A stretch of 64,000 nucleotides of DNA from Pseudomonadaceae bacterium. GTDB lineage: Bacteria > Pseudomonadota > Alphaproteobacteria > UBA2136 > UBA6156. Where the stretch lies: assembly GCA_024236095.1 (NCBI GenBank), contig JACKLD010000013.1, forward strand, positions 186,001 to 250,000, given 5' to 3'. Below are positions 30,933 to 43,456 of the stretch, piece by piece (within the stretch, counting starts at the first letter, position 1; every line of letters starts with the position of its first letter). Under the pieces are notes generated by a model, which made no database searches, had not been told where the DNA came from, and saw nothing but the letters and a program-made list of their open reading frames with translations. Both the position numbers and the translations under genes were made by a program.

Positions 30933-32303
30933 ATGGAACACAGCCTGCTGCTCCGTTTGGTCATACGCCTTGGGCTGGTGCTGGCGTTGGTGTGTGCGGG
31001 GTTGGTATGGTTGTTCAACAATACGCTGGACGAGGTGGGCGACAGGGCGCAGGACGAGATGCTGCGGCGTCAGGCGGCGGAGTTGCTGAGTTATTTGCAG
31101 ATCGACCGTGACCGCGAGGCCAGCTTTACCGTACCGCGCGATGTGGCGCGGGTGTACCGTGACCGTGACAGCGGCTATGTGTTCGTGCTGCATGACGGGC
31201 AGGGCAATATCGTGGCCCGCAGCCACCCCTTGGCGGTGGCGATGCTGCGGCCCGGGCTGGTGGCGGTGCCGCAAAGCACCTATTTGGACACCCGTGACAC
31301 CGACGGCAAGGCGGCGGGCATTTACATGCTGGTACGCCCCGTACCCACCCCGCGCGGCATGCGTTACCTGACTGTGGGGCAGGCCCGCACCATTGACGAC
31401 GTATTGATGGAAGCCGCCGGACGCGACGCCACCCGCCATTTGCTGATGTGGCTGGTGCCCGCCTTCGGGCTGGTGCTGGTGACGGTGGGAATGAGCGTAT
31501 CGGAAAGTTTGCGCCCGCTGCGGCGGCTTTCTGCCGAAGTGAAGGCGGTGGGGCCGCACAACCCCGAGCGTCAACTGACCGCCGCGCAAGTACCCAGCGA
31601 AGTGCAGCCCTTGGTGGAAGCGGTGAACGGCCTTTTGGCCCAACTCAGCCAAGCGTTGGCGGCGCAGCAGCAGCTTTCCGCCGACACCGCCCACCAGCTG
31701 AAAACCCCGTTGGCGATCATGCAGGCGCGGTTGGAATCGCTGAAATCTTTCAACGGTCGGGATGATTTGCTGGCCGACGTACGCCGCATGAACCGGCTGG
31801 TGACGCAGATGCTGCAATACGCCCAGCTGATGCAGACCGACATCGACCTTGAGCCCGTCAACCTGACCGAGCTGGCGCGCGAGGTGATGGCGCGGATGAT
31901 CCCGCTGGGGCATGGCCGCAAGGTGAAGCTGGCGTTTGAAGCGCCGGAGTTGCCGGTGATGGTGAAGGCGGCGCCGCTGTTGGCGGCGGAAGCCATCCAG
32001 AACCTGATCGACAACGCCATCCAGCACAGCCCCGCCGGTAAGGCGGTGGAAGTGGCCATAGGGCTGGACGGCACGGTGGAGATTGCCGACAAGGGGCCGG
32101 GGGTTCCCGCCACCGAACGCGACCGTATTTTCAGCCGCTTTTGGCAGGGCGAAGGCCGCAACGAGAAATACGGCAGCGGCAGCGGGCTGGGGCTGGCGAT
32201 TGTGGCGGAAATCATGCGCCAGCACGGCGGGAAGGTGAAAGTGGCCGAGCGCAAGGGCGGCGGCAGCGTGTTTACCTTGAGCTTTTGTCTGAACGGCCGC
32301 TGA
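30933..32303 (+). CDS. sensor histidine kinase
   Basis: 456 residues. Membrane helices at about 6-27 and 168-187 enclose a periplasmic sensor of about 140 residues (2CSK_N-like in length). The dimerisation domain has the phospho-acceptor in SADTAHQLKTPLA (H254). The ATPase has the N box LIDNAIQHSP, the G1 box IADKGPGVP and the G2 box GSGSGLGLAIV. It pairs with the regulator upstream. Its 3' end overlaps the convergent unknown gene by 32 bp. Confidence 0.93.
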   Translation: MEHSLLLRLVIRLGLVLALVCAGLVWLFNNTLDEVGDRAQDEMLRRQAAELLSYLQIDRDREASFTVPRDVARVYRDRDSGYVFVLHDGQGNIVARSHPLAVAMLRPGLVAVPQSTYLDTRDTDGKAAGIYMLVRPVPTPRGMRYLTVGQARTIDDVLMEAAGRDATRHLLMWLVPAFGLVLVTVGMSVSESLRPLRRLSAEVKAVGPHNPERQLTAAQVPSEVQPLVEAVNGLLAQLSQALAAQQQLSADTAHQLKTPLAIMQARLESLKSFNGRDDLLADVRRMNRLVTQMLQYAQLMQTDIDLEPVNLTELAREVMARMIPLGHGRKVKLAFEAPELPVMVKAAPLLAAEAIQNLIDNAIQHSPAGKAVEVAIGLDGTVEIADKGPGVPATERDRIFSRFWQGEGRNEKYGSGSGLGLAIVAEIMRQHGGKVKVAERKGGGSVFTLSFCLNGR

Positions 32304-32910
32304 AGAGCTGCACCACGTTGCCGGTGGTTTCAATCTTGGGCATATGGATAAGCGCCTCTTGCCAGTATTCGGCAGCCTTGCCATGGATACGGCGGGAGAT
32401 GCTTCTGGGGCTTAAGAGGGAGGACTGATTCTTACCCAGAAGAACATGCATGTTGGCAACCTGAGACACCATATCGGCAAGCATGGCTTCGTTCATCGCT
32501 GCTTGCAGCGCATACAAAGCGTGCTCCTCCCCCCGGTGGAGGGGATTGCCTTCCATCAGGGGAATCGTGTCGACAATGCTTTGTGCCAGTTCTCCGAACA
32601 TCTGGCGGCTTGGGGGCGTGTCCTTGCCGAGATGGGCATGGATATCGCTCACCGCATGGGTTAGGCGGGCGGTTTCGCTGTTTCCGGGAAGGTAGCGGTA
32701 TAGTTCGTGGTACAGGAAGGTGCTGACCATGCCGTGCAAGGCCATGGCACAGGTGCGGGGATTGCCTTTTTGCTTTTGTGCAAAGCGGATTTTGCCAAGC
32801 CACTCGACGGCAACGGCGTCTGTCTTTTCCCAATGCAGCAGCATGGCATCGCCGCTTTTGGCGGAAAACAGTGGCTGGAGTGGCCCGTTGGCGGCTTGGG
32901 AGGCGTTCAT
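32272..32910 (-). CDS. unknown protein, tandem paralogue B, 212 aa
   Basis: From ATG 32910 this helical, soluble-looking protein shares a pattern with the gene upstream. ALHGMVSTFL here matches ALRGMLGTFL there, VSDIHAHL matches VIDIHRAL at the same spacing, and both end with TGNV/SGNV plus a hydrophobic. The two are therefore diverged copies of one family I do not recognise. The frame is open further upstream to 33201, but that part overlaps paralogue A out of frame and is not family-like. Its ribosome-binding site is poor, consistent with coupling to the gene 41 bp upstream. Confidence 0.65.
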   Translation of the reverse strand: MNASQAANGPLQPLFSAKSGDAMLLHWEKTDAVAVEWLGKIRFAQKQKGNPRTCAMALHGMVSTFLYHELYRYLPGNSETARLTHAVSDIHAHLGKDTPPSRQMFGELAQSIVDTIPLMEGNPLHRGEEHALYALQAAMNEAMLADMVSQVANMHVLLGKNQSSLLSPRSISRRIHGKAAEYWQEALIHMPKIETTGNVVQLFSGRSDKSSR

Positions 32911-32951
32911 GGCCAAGATGTAGGCGTGTGCCGGAACAATTGCAAGGGGCT

Positions 32952-33599
32952 CTATCCACGCCCTTGGGTGAAGGCGGAAAGCATGATGACATTGCCCGAC
33001 GAGGCGTGGGAAGCGGCTGGTAGCGGCGCGTTCAGGGCGGCATCCATCAGGGCATTCAGTTCGCGGTGGCAGCACTCTGCCATAAACCTGGCGAAACGTT
33101 GGTGGCAGATGCTTTGAGCGGTAAGGGCATGGAGTCGCGGCAAGTCCGAAGTCGCAACATCGCACGCCTCGCGGGCGACATTCATGTAATCCTGTCCCCA
33201 CAAGGTATCTTCAAGGCCCTCGGCGATGTGGCGGTCGGCCTCGGTGGGGCCTTGGAAGGCGAGTTCGTCGAGCCTCCAGCGCACGTCCTCGGCCATGGAC
33301 AACGGGATTGGTGCCCGACATGCCAAAGCGCGATGGATATCGATGACCCGTTCACAAATGTAATTGGCTTCTGCCGAAAACACGTACTGCGGCTGCACGA
33401 TATCACTGAGGAACGTTCCCAACATGCCGCGCAGGGCAAGGTTAAGCTCGTGGGGCGGCATATCCCGCAACCGCTCGTCCAGCAGGTTGTGGGTCAACGG
33501 GTCACCCCAAAGGCGGACGTAGGCCAGCAGCGGCCCCGCGTCCAAACACGGGAAGTCCATGTTCGCGGTTTTTTCATGCACGTGTGCAATGCTGGTCAT
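32952..33599 (-). CDS. unknown protein, tandem paralogue A, 215 aa
   Basis: ATG 33599 follows GAGGG at proper distance. It is a soluble helical protein with motifs LNLALRGMLGTFL, ICERVIDIHRALAC and a C-terminal SSGNVIMLSAF. It has seven Cys. The downstream gene is a diverged copy. They lie where tuf is expected after fusA in many proteobacteria. A TATACA box (33634-33629, minus strand) may drive it. Function unknown. Confidence 0.68.
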   Translation of the reverse strand: MTSIAHVHEKTANMDFPCLDAGPLLAYVRLWGDPLTHNLLDERLRDMPPHELNLALRGMLGTFLSDIVQPQYVFSAEANYICERVIDIHRALACRAPIPLSMAEDVRWRLDELAFQGPTEADRHIAEGLEDTLWGQDYMNVAREACDVATSDLPRLHALTAQSICHQRFARFMAECCHRELNALMDAALNAPLPAASHASSGNVIMLSAFTQGRG

Positions 33600-33656
33600 G
33601 GTGTTTTTCCCTCAATGAACATGGCGAATGTATACTTTTAAGACGGGCGCGTAAAG

Positions 33657-33680
33657 AAAAACCCCCGCACGGGGGTTTTT
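33657..33680 (-). terminator. fusA terminator
   Basis: AAAAACCCCC-GCAC-GGGGGTTTTT, a perfect 10-bp stem after the fusA stop. It shows fusA ends its unit without tuf. Confidence 0.9.
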
Positions 33681-33698
33681 CTTAGAGGTACGCGGGCC

Positions 33699-35780
33699 TT
33701 ATGCGGCGCGTTTGGCTTGGATTTCGGCCGCCACGTTACTGGGCACGGGTTCGTAGTGGCTGAACTCCATGCTGGGGCTGGCGCGGCCTTGGGTCAGGCT
33801 GCGCAGCGTGGTGATGTAGCCGAACAGGTTGGCCAGCGGCACCGACGCTCTCACCACGGTTTGGCCGTGCACGTCTTCGGTGCCTTGGATCATCCCACGG
33901 CGGGACGACAGGTCGCCGATGACGTCACCCATGAAGTCGGTGGGCGTGGTCACTTCCAGCTTCATGATGGGCTCGAGGATTTGCGGACCGCACTTCTTGG
34001 CGGCTTCCTTGACCGCCAGAATGCCGGACATCTTGAAGGCCATTTCCGACGAGTCGACGTCATGGTAGCTGCCGTCGAACACGGTGGCTTTCACGTCGAC
34101 CACCGGGAAGCCTGCCACCATGCCGTTTTGCAAGGCGTCTTCCACACCTTCCTGCACGGCGGGGATGTATTCCTTCGGAATGGCACCGCCGACGATTTCG
34201 TTGACGAACTCGAAGCCCTTGCCCTTTTCGTTGGGTTCGAAGCGGATCCAGCAGTGACCGAACTGACCGCGACCGCCGGACTGCTTGACGTGTTTGCCTT
34301 CGCACTCGGCTTGTTTGGTGATGGTTTCGCGGTAGGCCACTTGCGGCGCGCCGATGTTCACTTCCACCTTGTGTTCGCGCTTCATGCGGTCGACCATGAT
34401 TTCAAGGTGCAATTCACCCACGCCGGCGATGATGGTCTGGCCGGATTCCTGATCGGTAAAGGCACGGAAGCTGGGGTCTTCGGCCATCAGCTTGCCCAGC
34501 GCGATGGACATTTTTTCCTGCATGTCCTTGGTCTTGGGTTCGATGGCTTGGGAAATCACCGGCTCCATCGCCTTGATGGTTTCCAGCATGTAGGGGTGCG
34601 CCTCGCTGCACAGCGTGTCGCCGGTGCGGGTGTCTTTCAGGCCGATCAGCGCGGCGATGTCGCCGGCGCGGATTTCCGTCACTTCCTCACGCTTGTTGGC
34701 GTGCATCTTCACGATACGGCCGATACGCTCGGTCTTGCCACGGCTGGCGTTGAGGATGGCGGTGCCGCTGGAGATAACCCCGGTGTACACGCGCACGAAG
34801 GTGATGGTGCCGACAAACGGGTCGGTGGCGATTTTGAACGCCAGCGCGGCCAGCGGTTGGTCATCGCCCACCTTCAGCACGATTTCTTCACCGTTCGGCA
34901 GGTCGGCCTCGAGGTTCTTGTCGGCGATTTCGTCCGGCGCGGGCAGGTATTCAATGACCGCGTCCAGCAGCGGCTGCACGCCCTTGTTCTTGAACGACGA
35001 GCCGCACAGAACCGGGAAAATCTTCATCTCCAAAGTGCCTTTGCGGATGCACTTCTTCAGCGTGGCTTCATCGGGTTCGGTACCTTCAAGGTAGGCGTTC
35101 ATCGCGTCGTCATCAAACTCAACGGCGGCTTCCACCAGCGCGGCGCGGGCCTTGGTGGCGGCGTCCATGTGGTCGGCGGGGATGTCGGTCTCTTCCCAGC
35201 TGGCGCCAAGGTCTTCGCTCTTCCAGATAAGCGCCTTCATGCGGACGAGGTCGATGATGCCTTGGAAGTAGTCTTCCTTGCCCACCGGCCATTGGATGGC
35301 AATGGCGTTGGCGCGCAGGCGCTCGCGGATCATCTGCACGCCGCGCTCGAAGTCGGCGCCGATACGGTCCATCTTGTTGATATAGCAAATGCGCGGCACG
35401 CCGTAGGTGTTGGCGTGGCCCCAGTTGGTTTCCGATTGCGGCTCCACACCCGACACCGAGCAGAAGGTGGCGATCAGGCCATCCAGCACGCGCACCGAGC
35501 GTTTCACTTCGATGTTGAAGTCGATGTGTCCAGGCGTGTCGATCAGGTTGATGGTGTAGCCCTTCCACTGCGCGGTGGTGGCGGCGGATGTAATGGTGAT
35601 GCCGCGTTCCTGCTCCTGCGCCATCCAGTCCATGGTGGCGGCGCCTTCGTGCACCTCACCGATTTTGTGGCTGCGGCCGGTATAATAAAGGATACGCTCC
35701 GACGTGGTGGTTTTCCCCGCATCCACGTGGGCCATGATGCCGATGTTGCGGAATTTGTTCATAGGGGCGGTACGGGCCAT
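33699..35780 (-). CDS. fusA: elongation factor G
   Basis: 693 residues, a normal length. GTPase motifs are AHVDAGKTTT (G1), RGITI (switch I), DTPGHIDF (G3) and NKMD (G4). Domain IV carries the decoding-site loop, and the C-terminus has RGMIQG and YEPVPSNVA. It translocates tRNA and mRNA and splits ribosomes with RRF. The start at 35780 follows GGAG and the family MARTxPMxKxRNIGI; the longer frame to 35861 runs through the promoter. It has its own promoter and is separated from rpsG by two unknown genes. Confidence 0.98.
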   Translation of the reverse strand: MARTAPMNKFRNIGIMAHVDAGKTTTSERILYYTGRSHKIGEVHEGAATMDWMAQEQERGITITSAATTAQWKGYTINLIDTPGHIDFNIEVKRSVRVLDGLIATFCSVSGVEPQSETNWGHANTYGVPRICYINKMDRIGADFERGVQMIRERLRANAIAIQWPVGKEDYFQGIIDLVRMKALIWKSEDLGASWEETDIPADHMDAATKARAALVEAAVEFDDDAMNAYLEGTEPDEATLKKCIRKGTLEMKIFPVLCGSSFKNKGVQPLLDAVIEYLPAPDEIADKNLEADLPNGEEIVLKVGDDQPLAALAFKIATDPFVGTITFVRVYTGVISSGTAILNASRGKTERIGRIVKMHANKREEVTEIRAGDIAALIGLKDTRTGDTLCSEAHPYMLETIKAMEPVISQAIEPKTKDMQEKMSIALGKLMAEDPSFRAFTDQESGQTIIAGVGELHLEIMVDRMKREHKVEVNIGAPQVAYRETITKQAECEGKHVKQSGGRGQFGHCWIRFEPNEKGKGFEFVNEIVGGAIPKEYIPAVQEGVEDALQNGMVAGFPVVDVKATVFDGSYHDVDSSEMAFKMSGILAVKEAAKKCGPQILEPIMKLEVTTPTDFMGDVIGDLSSRRGMIQGTEDVHGQTVVRASVPLANLFGYITTLRSLTQGRASPSMEFSHYEPVPSNVAAEIQAKRAA

Positions 35781-35814
35781 GGTGGTCACTCCAGCTTTGA
35801 TTAAACTTGGCTGG

Positions 35815-35843
35815 TGTGTAGCGGAATTGGGACGTGTTGGCAA
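35815..35843 (-). promoter_or_regulatory. fusA promoter
   Basis: On the minus strand TTGCCA (35843-35838), 17 nt, TACACA (35820-35815), about 35 nt before the fusA ATG. Confidence 0.65.
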
Positions 35844-35867
35844 GGGGCCAAACGCCCTCAAGCCGCG

Positions 35868-36920
35868 TTAGCCGAAGGCCGTCATCCGCCCTTCGGCTTT
35901 GTCCCCGTCGACAGAAGGTTGCGGCGGCTTGCTCCAGACGCAAATCGGCCTCCGTTCAGCCTTGCCCGCCAAGTGCTGCAGCCATTCGGCACGGCGGGCA
36001 TGGCGGGCGGCATGTTTGCGGTTGTTATCGCGGGTCATGGCATCCTCGGTTCGGAACGCGGCGTCAAGGTGGGCGTCACGTGCGGCGCCAAAACCGTTGG
36101 CCAGCAGGAGAAGCATTTCGTGCTGTTCCTCCTGTGCAAGGGCCGTACTTGCAAGGCGCTGGTTGACGCGGATCTCCTTGAACCGCCACACATTCATGCT
36201 GCCTTCCGCGCGGGCTGTTTGCAGATGGCGGGCGGCGCGGGAAGCTGCCCCGTCACGGCGCAGACGGGCGTACTCTTCAGGGGTCGAGCCGATGCCGGAG
36301 AGGTTGTCCTGTCGGGCAGCCATCAGCCATTTGTTCATGCAGGCCAACGCATCCTCATTGTTGGCATGGCCTTGGTTGGTACGGGCGTGGTTAAGCCAGT
36401 TGCGGGCTTCAGCCATGTAGCCGCTTGTCAAAAGTTCTTCGCGGTACTCTTCCGTGAGATCTATGTATTCCGGAGGTTTTCCTACCTGTTTCAACAAGCT
36501 GTCTATCTTGTGCAAACGCCCTCCGTTATGGCCAGAGGCAGGCTCGCACAGGAACAGACATTCTTGAGCTTTTTCAATTAACTCGTCACTTCCGGGCAAA
36601 TACGGATGGTACTTGCGTATGTACCTCTCGTAAAATGTCTGGCCCGACAGTTTCCATCGCACCTTCTCCTGCCAGTGGTTGAAGGCCTTGGCCTGTTTTT
36701 GGCTCCATAGATACACCAGACGGCCGGGGGTCGGGTCGGCCATCGACGTGGCCATCTCTCCCTTGGGAGCGTAGCGGTAATAAGTTGGTGCCAGATAAGG
36801 ATACAAGGCGCTTCCCAAGCGGACATCCAGACGCTTCAGCGGGGTTGTTGCCTTGGCACAGGCCAAAAAAAACCAGCCTCTCAGCTGGGACGACGCGGTG
36901 GGCTTGGCGGCAGGGGTCAT
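35868..36920 (-). CDS. unknown protein, 350 aa, inserted in the str region
   Basis: AAAGGAG precedes ATG 36920 and a promoter lies just upstream. The protein is charged and mostly helical, without membrane segments or signal peptide. Local features are LYPYLAPTYYRY near residue 45, HPYLPGSDELIEKAQECLF, a long Arg/Ala-rich helix (SRAARHLQTARAEG) and KHAARHARRAEWLQHLAG near the end. No family is recognised. It is on the strand of rpsG and fusA but has its own promoter and separates them. Confidence 0.65.
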   Translation of the reverse strand: MTPAAKPTASSQLRGWFFLACAKATTPLKRLDVRLGSALYPYLAPTYYRYAPKGEMATSMADPTPGRLVYLWSQKQAKAFNHWQEKVRWKLSGQTFYERYIRKYHPYLPGSDELIEKAQECLFLCEPASGHNGGRLHKIDSLLKQVGKPPEYIDLTEEYREELLTSGYMAEARNWLNHARTNQGHANNEDALACMNKWLMAARQDNLSGIGSTPEEYARLRRDGAASRAARHLQTARAEGSMNVWRFKEIRVNQRLASTALAQEEQHEMLLLLANGFGAARDAHLDAAFRTEDAMTRDNNRKHAARHARRAEWLQHLAGKAERRPICVWSKPPQPSVDGDKAEGRMTAFG

Positions 36921-36943
36921 GCGGGGCTCCTTTGATTTGGGGA

Positions 36944-36972
36944 GTTGTAGGGGAGACGGGCCGCGGCGTCAA
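36944..36972 (-). promoter_or_regulatory. promoter of the 350-aa gene
   Basis: On the minus strand TTGACG (36972-36967), 17 nt, TACAAC (36949-36944), 24 nt before the ATG. Confidence 0.65.
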
Positions 36973-37055
36973 GGCGGATGTGCGGGGCATAGGCAAAATG
37001 CCCTGAGGCTATCGGTTTGATGTGAGGGCAGTCAACATCAACAGCCCCCTACATG

Positions 37056-37835
37056 TTAGGTCGGGTGGGTCTCGCACCCCTCGAGCAAGCTTTCAATATT
37101 AAGGGCTTCACCACCGGTCACAGGGTCAATCGGAATGGGGATATGGGTTTGGAATGATACCGACAAAGCAGGATTCTCATACTTTCGCGCCGGAACCTCG
37201 GGATGGGGCCGCAGTGTCCAGTTGTCATCACCCATATCCAGTCTACTTCCGTGACGTTTGCAGACATCGTGGATTGTCCGCAACGTTTCCCGATAGTCCT
37301 CTTGAACCGTTCGATCTCGGTGCATCGGAAGATGGTTTTCCGCCCAGTTGCTCAAAGTACCCGAGCCATCCTCGCGTTTCCAGAATTTCAGTTTGTCAGG
37401 AACATCTTGCGTACGGATGTCACACCCCGTGATTGTCCATCCTCCATCTGCCGTAAGCACAATAAGCTGCGTATTCGGCCTGACGCAATTTCCTTCCAGC
37501 TCCATAAATTTCGTCATGCAAACCAAATACCCGCCGTCTGTTGGCGCCACATGCTTGGCGACATCACGCCCCTCATCACACAAAAACAGTCCTTTATTGG
37601 CCTTCCCTCCCCAAGCTTTCTTTTCAGAAAGATCATGTACCATTTCAGGAATACAACGATCATTGTCGCAAGACAGAATTTCACGCACCAGCGGGGTCAG
37701 GCTTCGGCTATCTTGTTCCAACAAGCCAATTGCAGGGATAACCACAAACGGCCTGTCACGGCCGCGGACTTCATATTCCAGAACACGCCGTCCACCTACG
37801 GCGCGCCCGTCGATAATGTCCCATATGTCAATCAT
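37056..37835 (-). CDS. unknown protein, 259 aa, inserted in the str region
   Basis: The frame runs from ATG 37835 (MIDIWDIIDGRAVGG) to 37056. The protein is soluble, with seven Cys, mixed strands and helices, and segments such as RPFVVIPAIGLLEQDSRS and TQLIVLTADGGWTITGCDI. No family is recognised. The DNA looks more A+T-rich than the adjacent ribosomal genes, suggesting acquisition. There is no clear Shine-Dalgarno; TATATG lies just upstream. The gap 36973-37055 shows nothing else. Confidence 0.6.
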   Translation of the reverse strand: MIDIWDIIDGRAVGGRRVLEYEVRGRDRPFVVIPAIGLLEQDSRSLTPLVREILSCDNDRCIPEMVHDLSEKKAWGGKANKGLFLCDEGRDVAKHVAPTDGGYLVCMTKFMELEGNCVRPNTQLIVLTADGGWTITGCDIRTQDVPDKLKFWKREDGSGTLSNWAENHLPMHRDRTVQEDYRETLRTIHDVCKRHGSRLDMGDDNWTLRPHPEVPARKYENPALSVSFQTHIPIPIDPVTGGEALNIESLLEGCETHPT

Positions 37836-37874
37836 GCTTACATATACTGCGTCACATCAGCTTTCCTGACAACA

Positions 37875-37897
37875 AAAGCCGCCCGTGGGCGGCCTTT
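37875..37897 (-). terminator. rpsG terminator
   Basis: GCCGCCC/GGGCGGC stem with a one-base bulge; on the minus strand it continues into CTTTTGTTGT. It isolates rpsLG from the unknown genes. Confidence 0.75.
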
Positions 37898-37919
37898 GCT
37901 TGCGGATTGCCTTGGACAA

Positions 37920-38387
37920 CTACCAACGGAAGTGGGCAAAGGCGCGGTTGGCCTCGGCCATTTTGTGGGTGTCTTCACGCTTCTTCACCGCGTTGCCACG
38001 GTTTTGGCTGGCTTCGCTGAGTTCGTAGAACAGGCGCTCGCGCATGGTGCGGGCACCGCCCTTGCGGGCCGCGCCGACGATCCAGCGGATGGCCAAAGCC
38101 TGCGCACGGGCCGGGCGTACCGGCATCGGCACCTGGTAGGTGGCACCACCCACGCGGCGGCTGCGCACTTCCTGCTCGGGCTTCACGTTGTTCAGCGCGG
38201 CATGGAACAGTTCCAGCGGGTTTTTCTTCAGCTTGGCTTCAAGCTGTTCAAAGGCTCCGTACACCACCTTCTCGGCAGCGGACTTGTTGCCCGCCAGCAT
38301 GATCTGGTTGATGAACTTGGTCAGCACGATGTCACCATATTTGGCATCGGGCAAAATGGTACGGGGGGCCGGACGACGACGACGCAT
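37920..38387 (-). CDS. rpsG: 30S ribosomal protein S7 (uS7)
   Basis: 155 residues, a normal length. MRRRRPAPRTILPDAKYGD, GGATYQVPMPVRPAR and the beta-hairpin region are typical, ending AHFRW. It nucleates the 30S head and in E. coli represses the str operon. It is cotranscribed with rpsL (23-bp gap). Confidence 0.98.
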   Translation of the reverse strand: MRRRRPAPRTILPDAKYGDIVLTKFINQIMLAGNKSAAEKVVYGAFEQLEAKLKKNPLELFHAALNNVKPEQEVRSRRVGGATYQVPMPVRPARAQALAIRWIVGAARKGGARTMRERLFYELSEASQNRGNAVKKREDTHKMAEANRAFAHFRW

Positions 38388-38410
38388 GATAAATTCCTCC
38401 TCTTATCCGG

Positions 38411-38797
38411 TTATTTGGCCGCGCCGGCTTTGGGGCGCTTGGCGCCATACAAGCTGCGGCTTTGTTTACGGTCTTTCACGCCTTGGGTATCCAGCGCACC
38501 ACGGATGATGTGGTAACGCACACCCGGCAAGTCTTTCACGCGGCCGCCACGGATGAGCACCACGCTGTGTTCTTGCAGGTTGTGGCCTTCACCGGGGATA
38601 TAGGCAATCACTTCGTAGCCGTTGACCAGGCGCACTTTGGCCACTTTCCGCAACGCCGAGTTCGGCTTCTTGGGGGTGGTGGTGTACACGCGGGTGCACA
38701 CGCCGCGCTTTTGCGGGCAAGCCTTCATGGCCGGGCTTTTGGTTTTGGCTTTTTGCAGCACGCGGGGTTTGCGTACCAGCTGGTTGATGGTTGGCAT
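38411..38797 (-). CDS. rpsL: 30S ribosomal protein S12 (uS12)
   Basis: 128 residues from ATG 38797 (MPTINQLVRKPR, the family start). KSPAMKACPQKRGVCTRVYT and TPKKPNSALRKVAKVRL contain the decoding-site loop with the Lys whose changes give streptomycin resistance. PGEGHNLQEHS and GGRVKDLPGVRYH follow. The C-terminus is slightly extended. First gene of the short rpsLG unit, divergent from rpoB. Confidence 0.98.
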   Translation of the reverse strand: MPTINQLVRKPRVLQKAKTKSPAMKACPQKRGVCTRVYTTTPKKPNSALRKVAKVRLVNGYEVIAYIPGEGHNLQEHSVVLIRGGRVKDLPGVRYHIIRGALDTQGVKDRKQSRSLYGAKRPKAGAAK

Positions 38798-38840
38798 CTG
38801 CCTTCCTCCATTGGTTAATATTACGATGACTTGAACGAGT

Positions 38841-38889
38841 TCCCAGCCTTCGCTGGGATAAACCCGTCTAAGGTTTTGCACGCAAAACC
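38841..38889 (-). promoter_or_regulatory. two hairpins in the rpsL leader
   Basis: TCCCAGC-CTTC-GCTGGGA (38841-38858) and GGTTTTGC-AC-GCAAAACC (38872-38889) lie in the 166-nt leader of rpsL. Neither has a U tract on the minus strand, so they are more likely regulatory or stabilising than terminators. Confidence 0.45.
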
Positions 38890-38963
38890 AAGACATCGTT
38901 TACTTCCCCTCTCGCCCGTACAGAGGCTGGGCGCGGGTACTCCGGTATCCTTGCGGATGGGGC

Positions 38964-38992
38964 TGTGTAGGCGAGGGGGGCGGGGCTGTCAA
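38964..38992 (-). promoter_or_regulatory. rpsLG promoter
   Basis: On the minus strand TTGACA (38992-38987), 17 nt, TACACA (38969-38964). It is back to back with the rpoB promoter 32 bp away. Confidence 0.7.
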
Positions 38993-39024
38993 GAACTATC
39001 GTGCCGATATCTCAATATCGCCCC

Positions 39025-39053
39025 TTGACACCCCCCTCCATAAAGCCTACAAG
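39025..39053 (+). promoter_or_regulatory. rpoBC promoter
   Basis: TTGACA, 17 nt, TACAAG; the leader to rpoB is about 130 nt. So rpoBC is not transcribed from rplJL here, unlike the common arrangement. The whole 391-bp rpsL-rpoB gap is accounted for by the two promoters and leaders. Confidence 0.7.
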
Positions 39054-39188
39054 CCCCCTGCACCCCAAGCCTCAGCCGGGTGCCGTTTTTGTATGGGAAG
39101 CCCCGTGCAAACATCGCCCCTGCGGCCGGATTTCAGCGGCCCAGACCGATAAGGTTACCAAGTTTCATTCAACAGGGGAAACGCCATC

Positions 39189-43433
<4,245 letters not shown>

Positions 43434-43456
43434 ATCAGGAACAAGGAGACCTACCC

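Noticed and set aside
30015..32384. Long minus-strand extension of the acidic exported gene through the two-component genes
   Set aside because: The signal peptide begins at 30014 with a proper ribosome-binding site; the upstream part is antisense to the kinase and regulator.
33717..35804. A 695-codon + strand frame over fusA
   Set aside because: A shadow of fusA with low-complexity Gly/His/Val composition and no ribosome-binding site.
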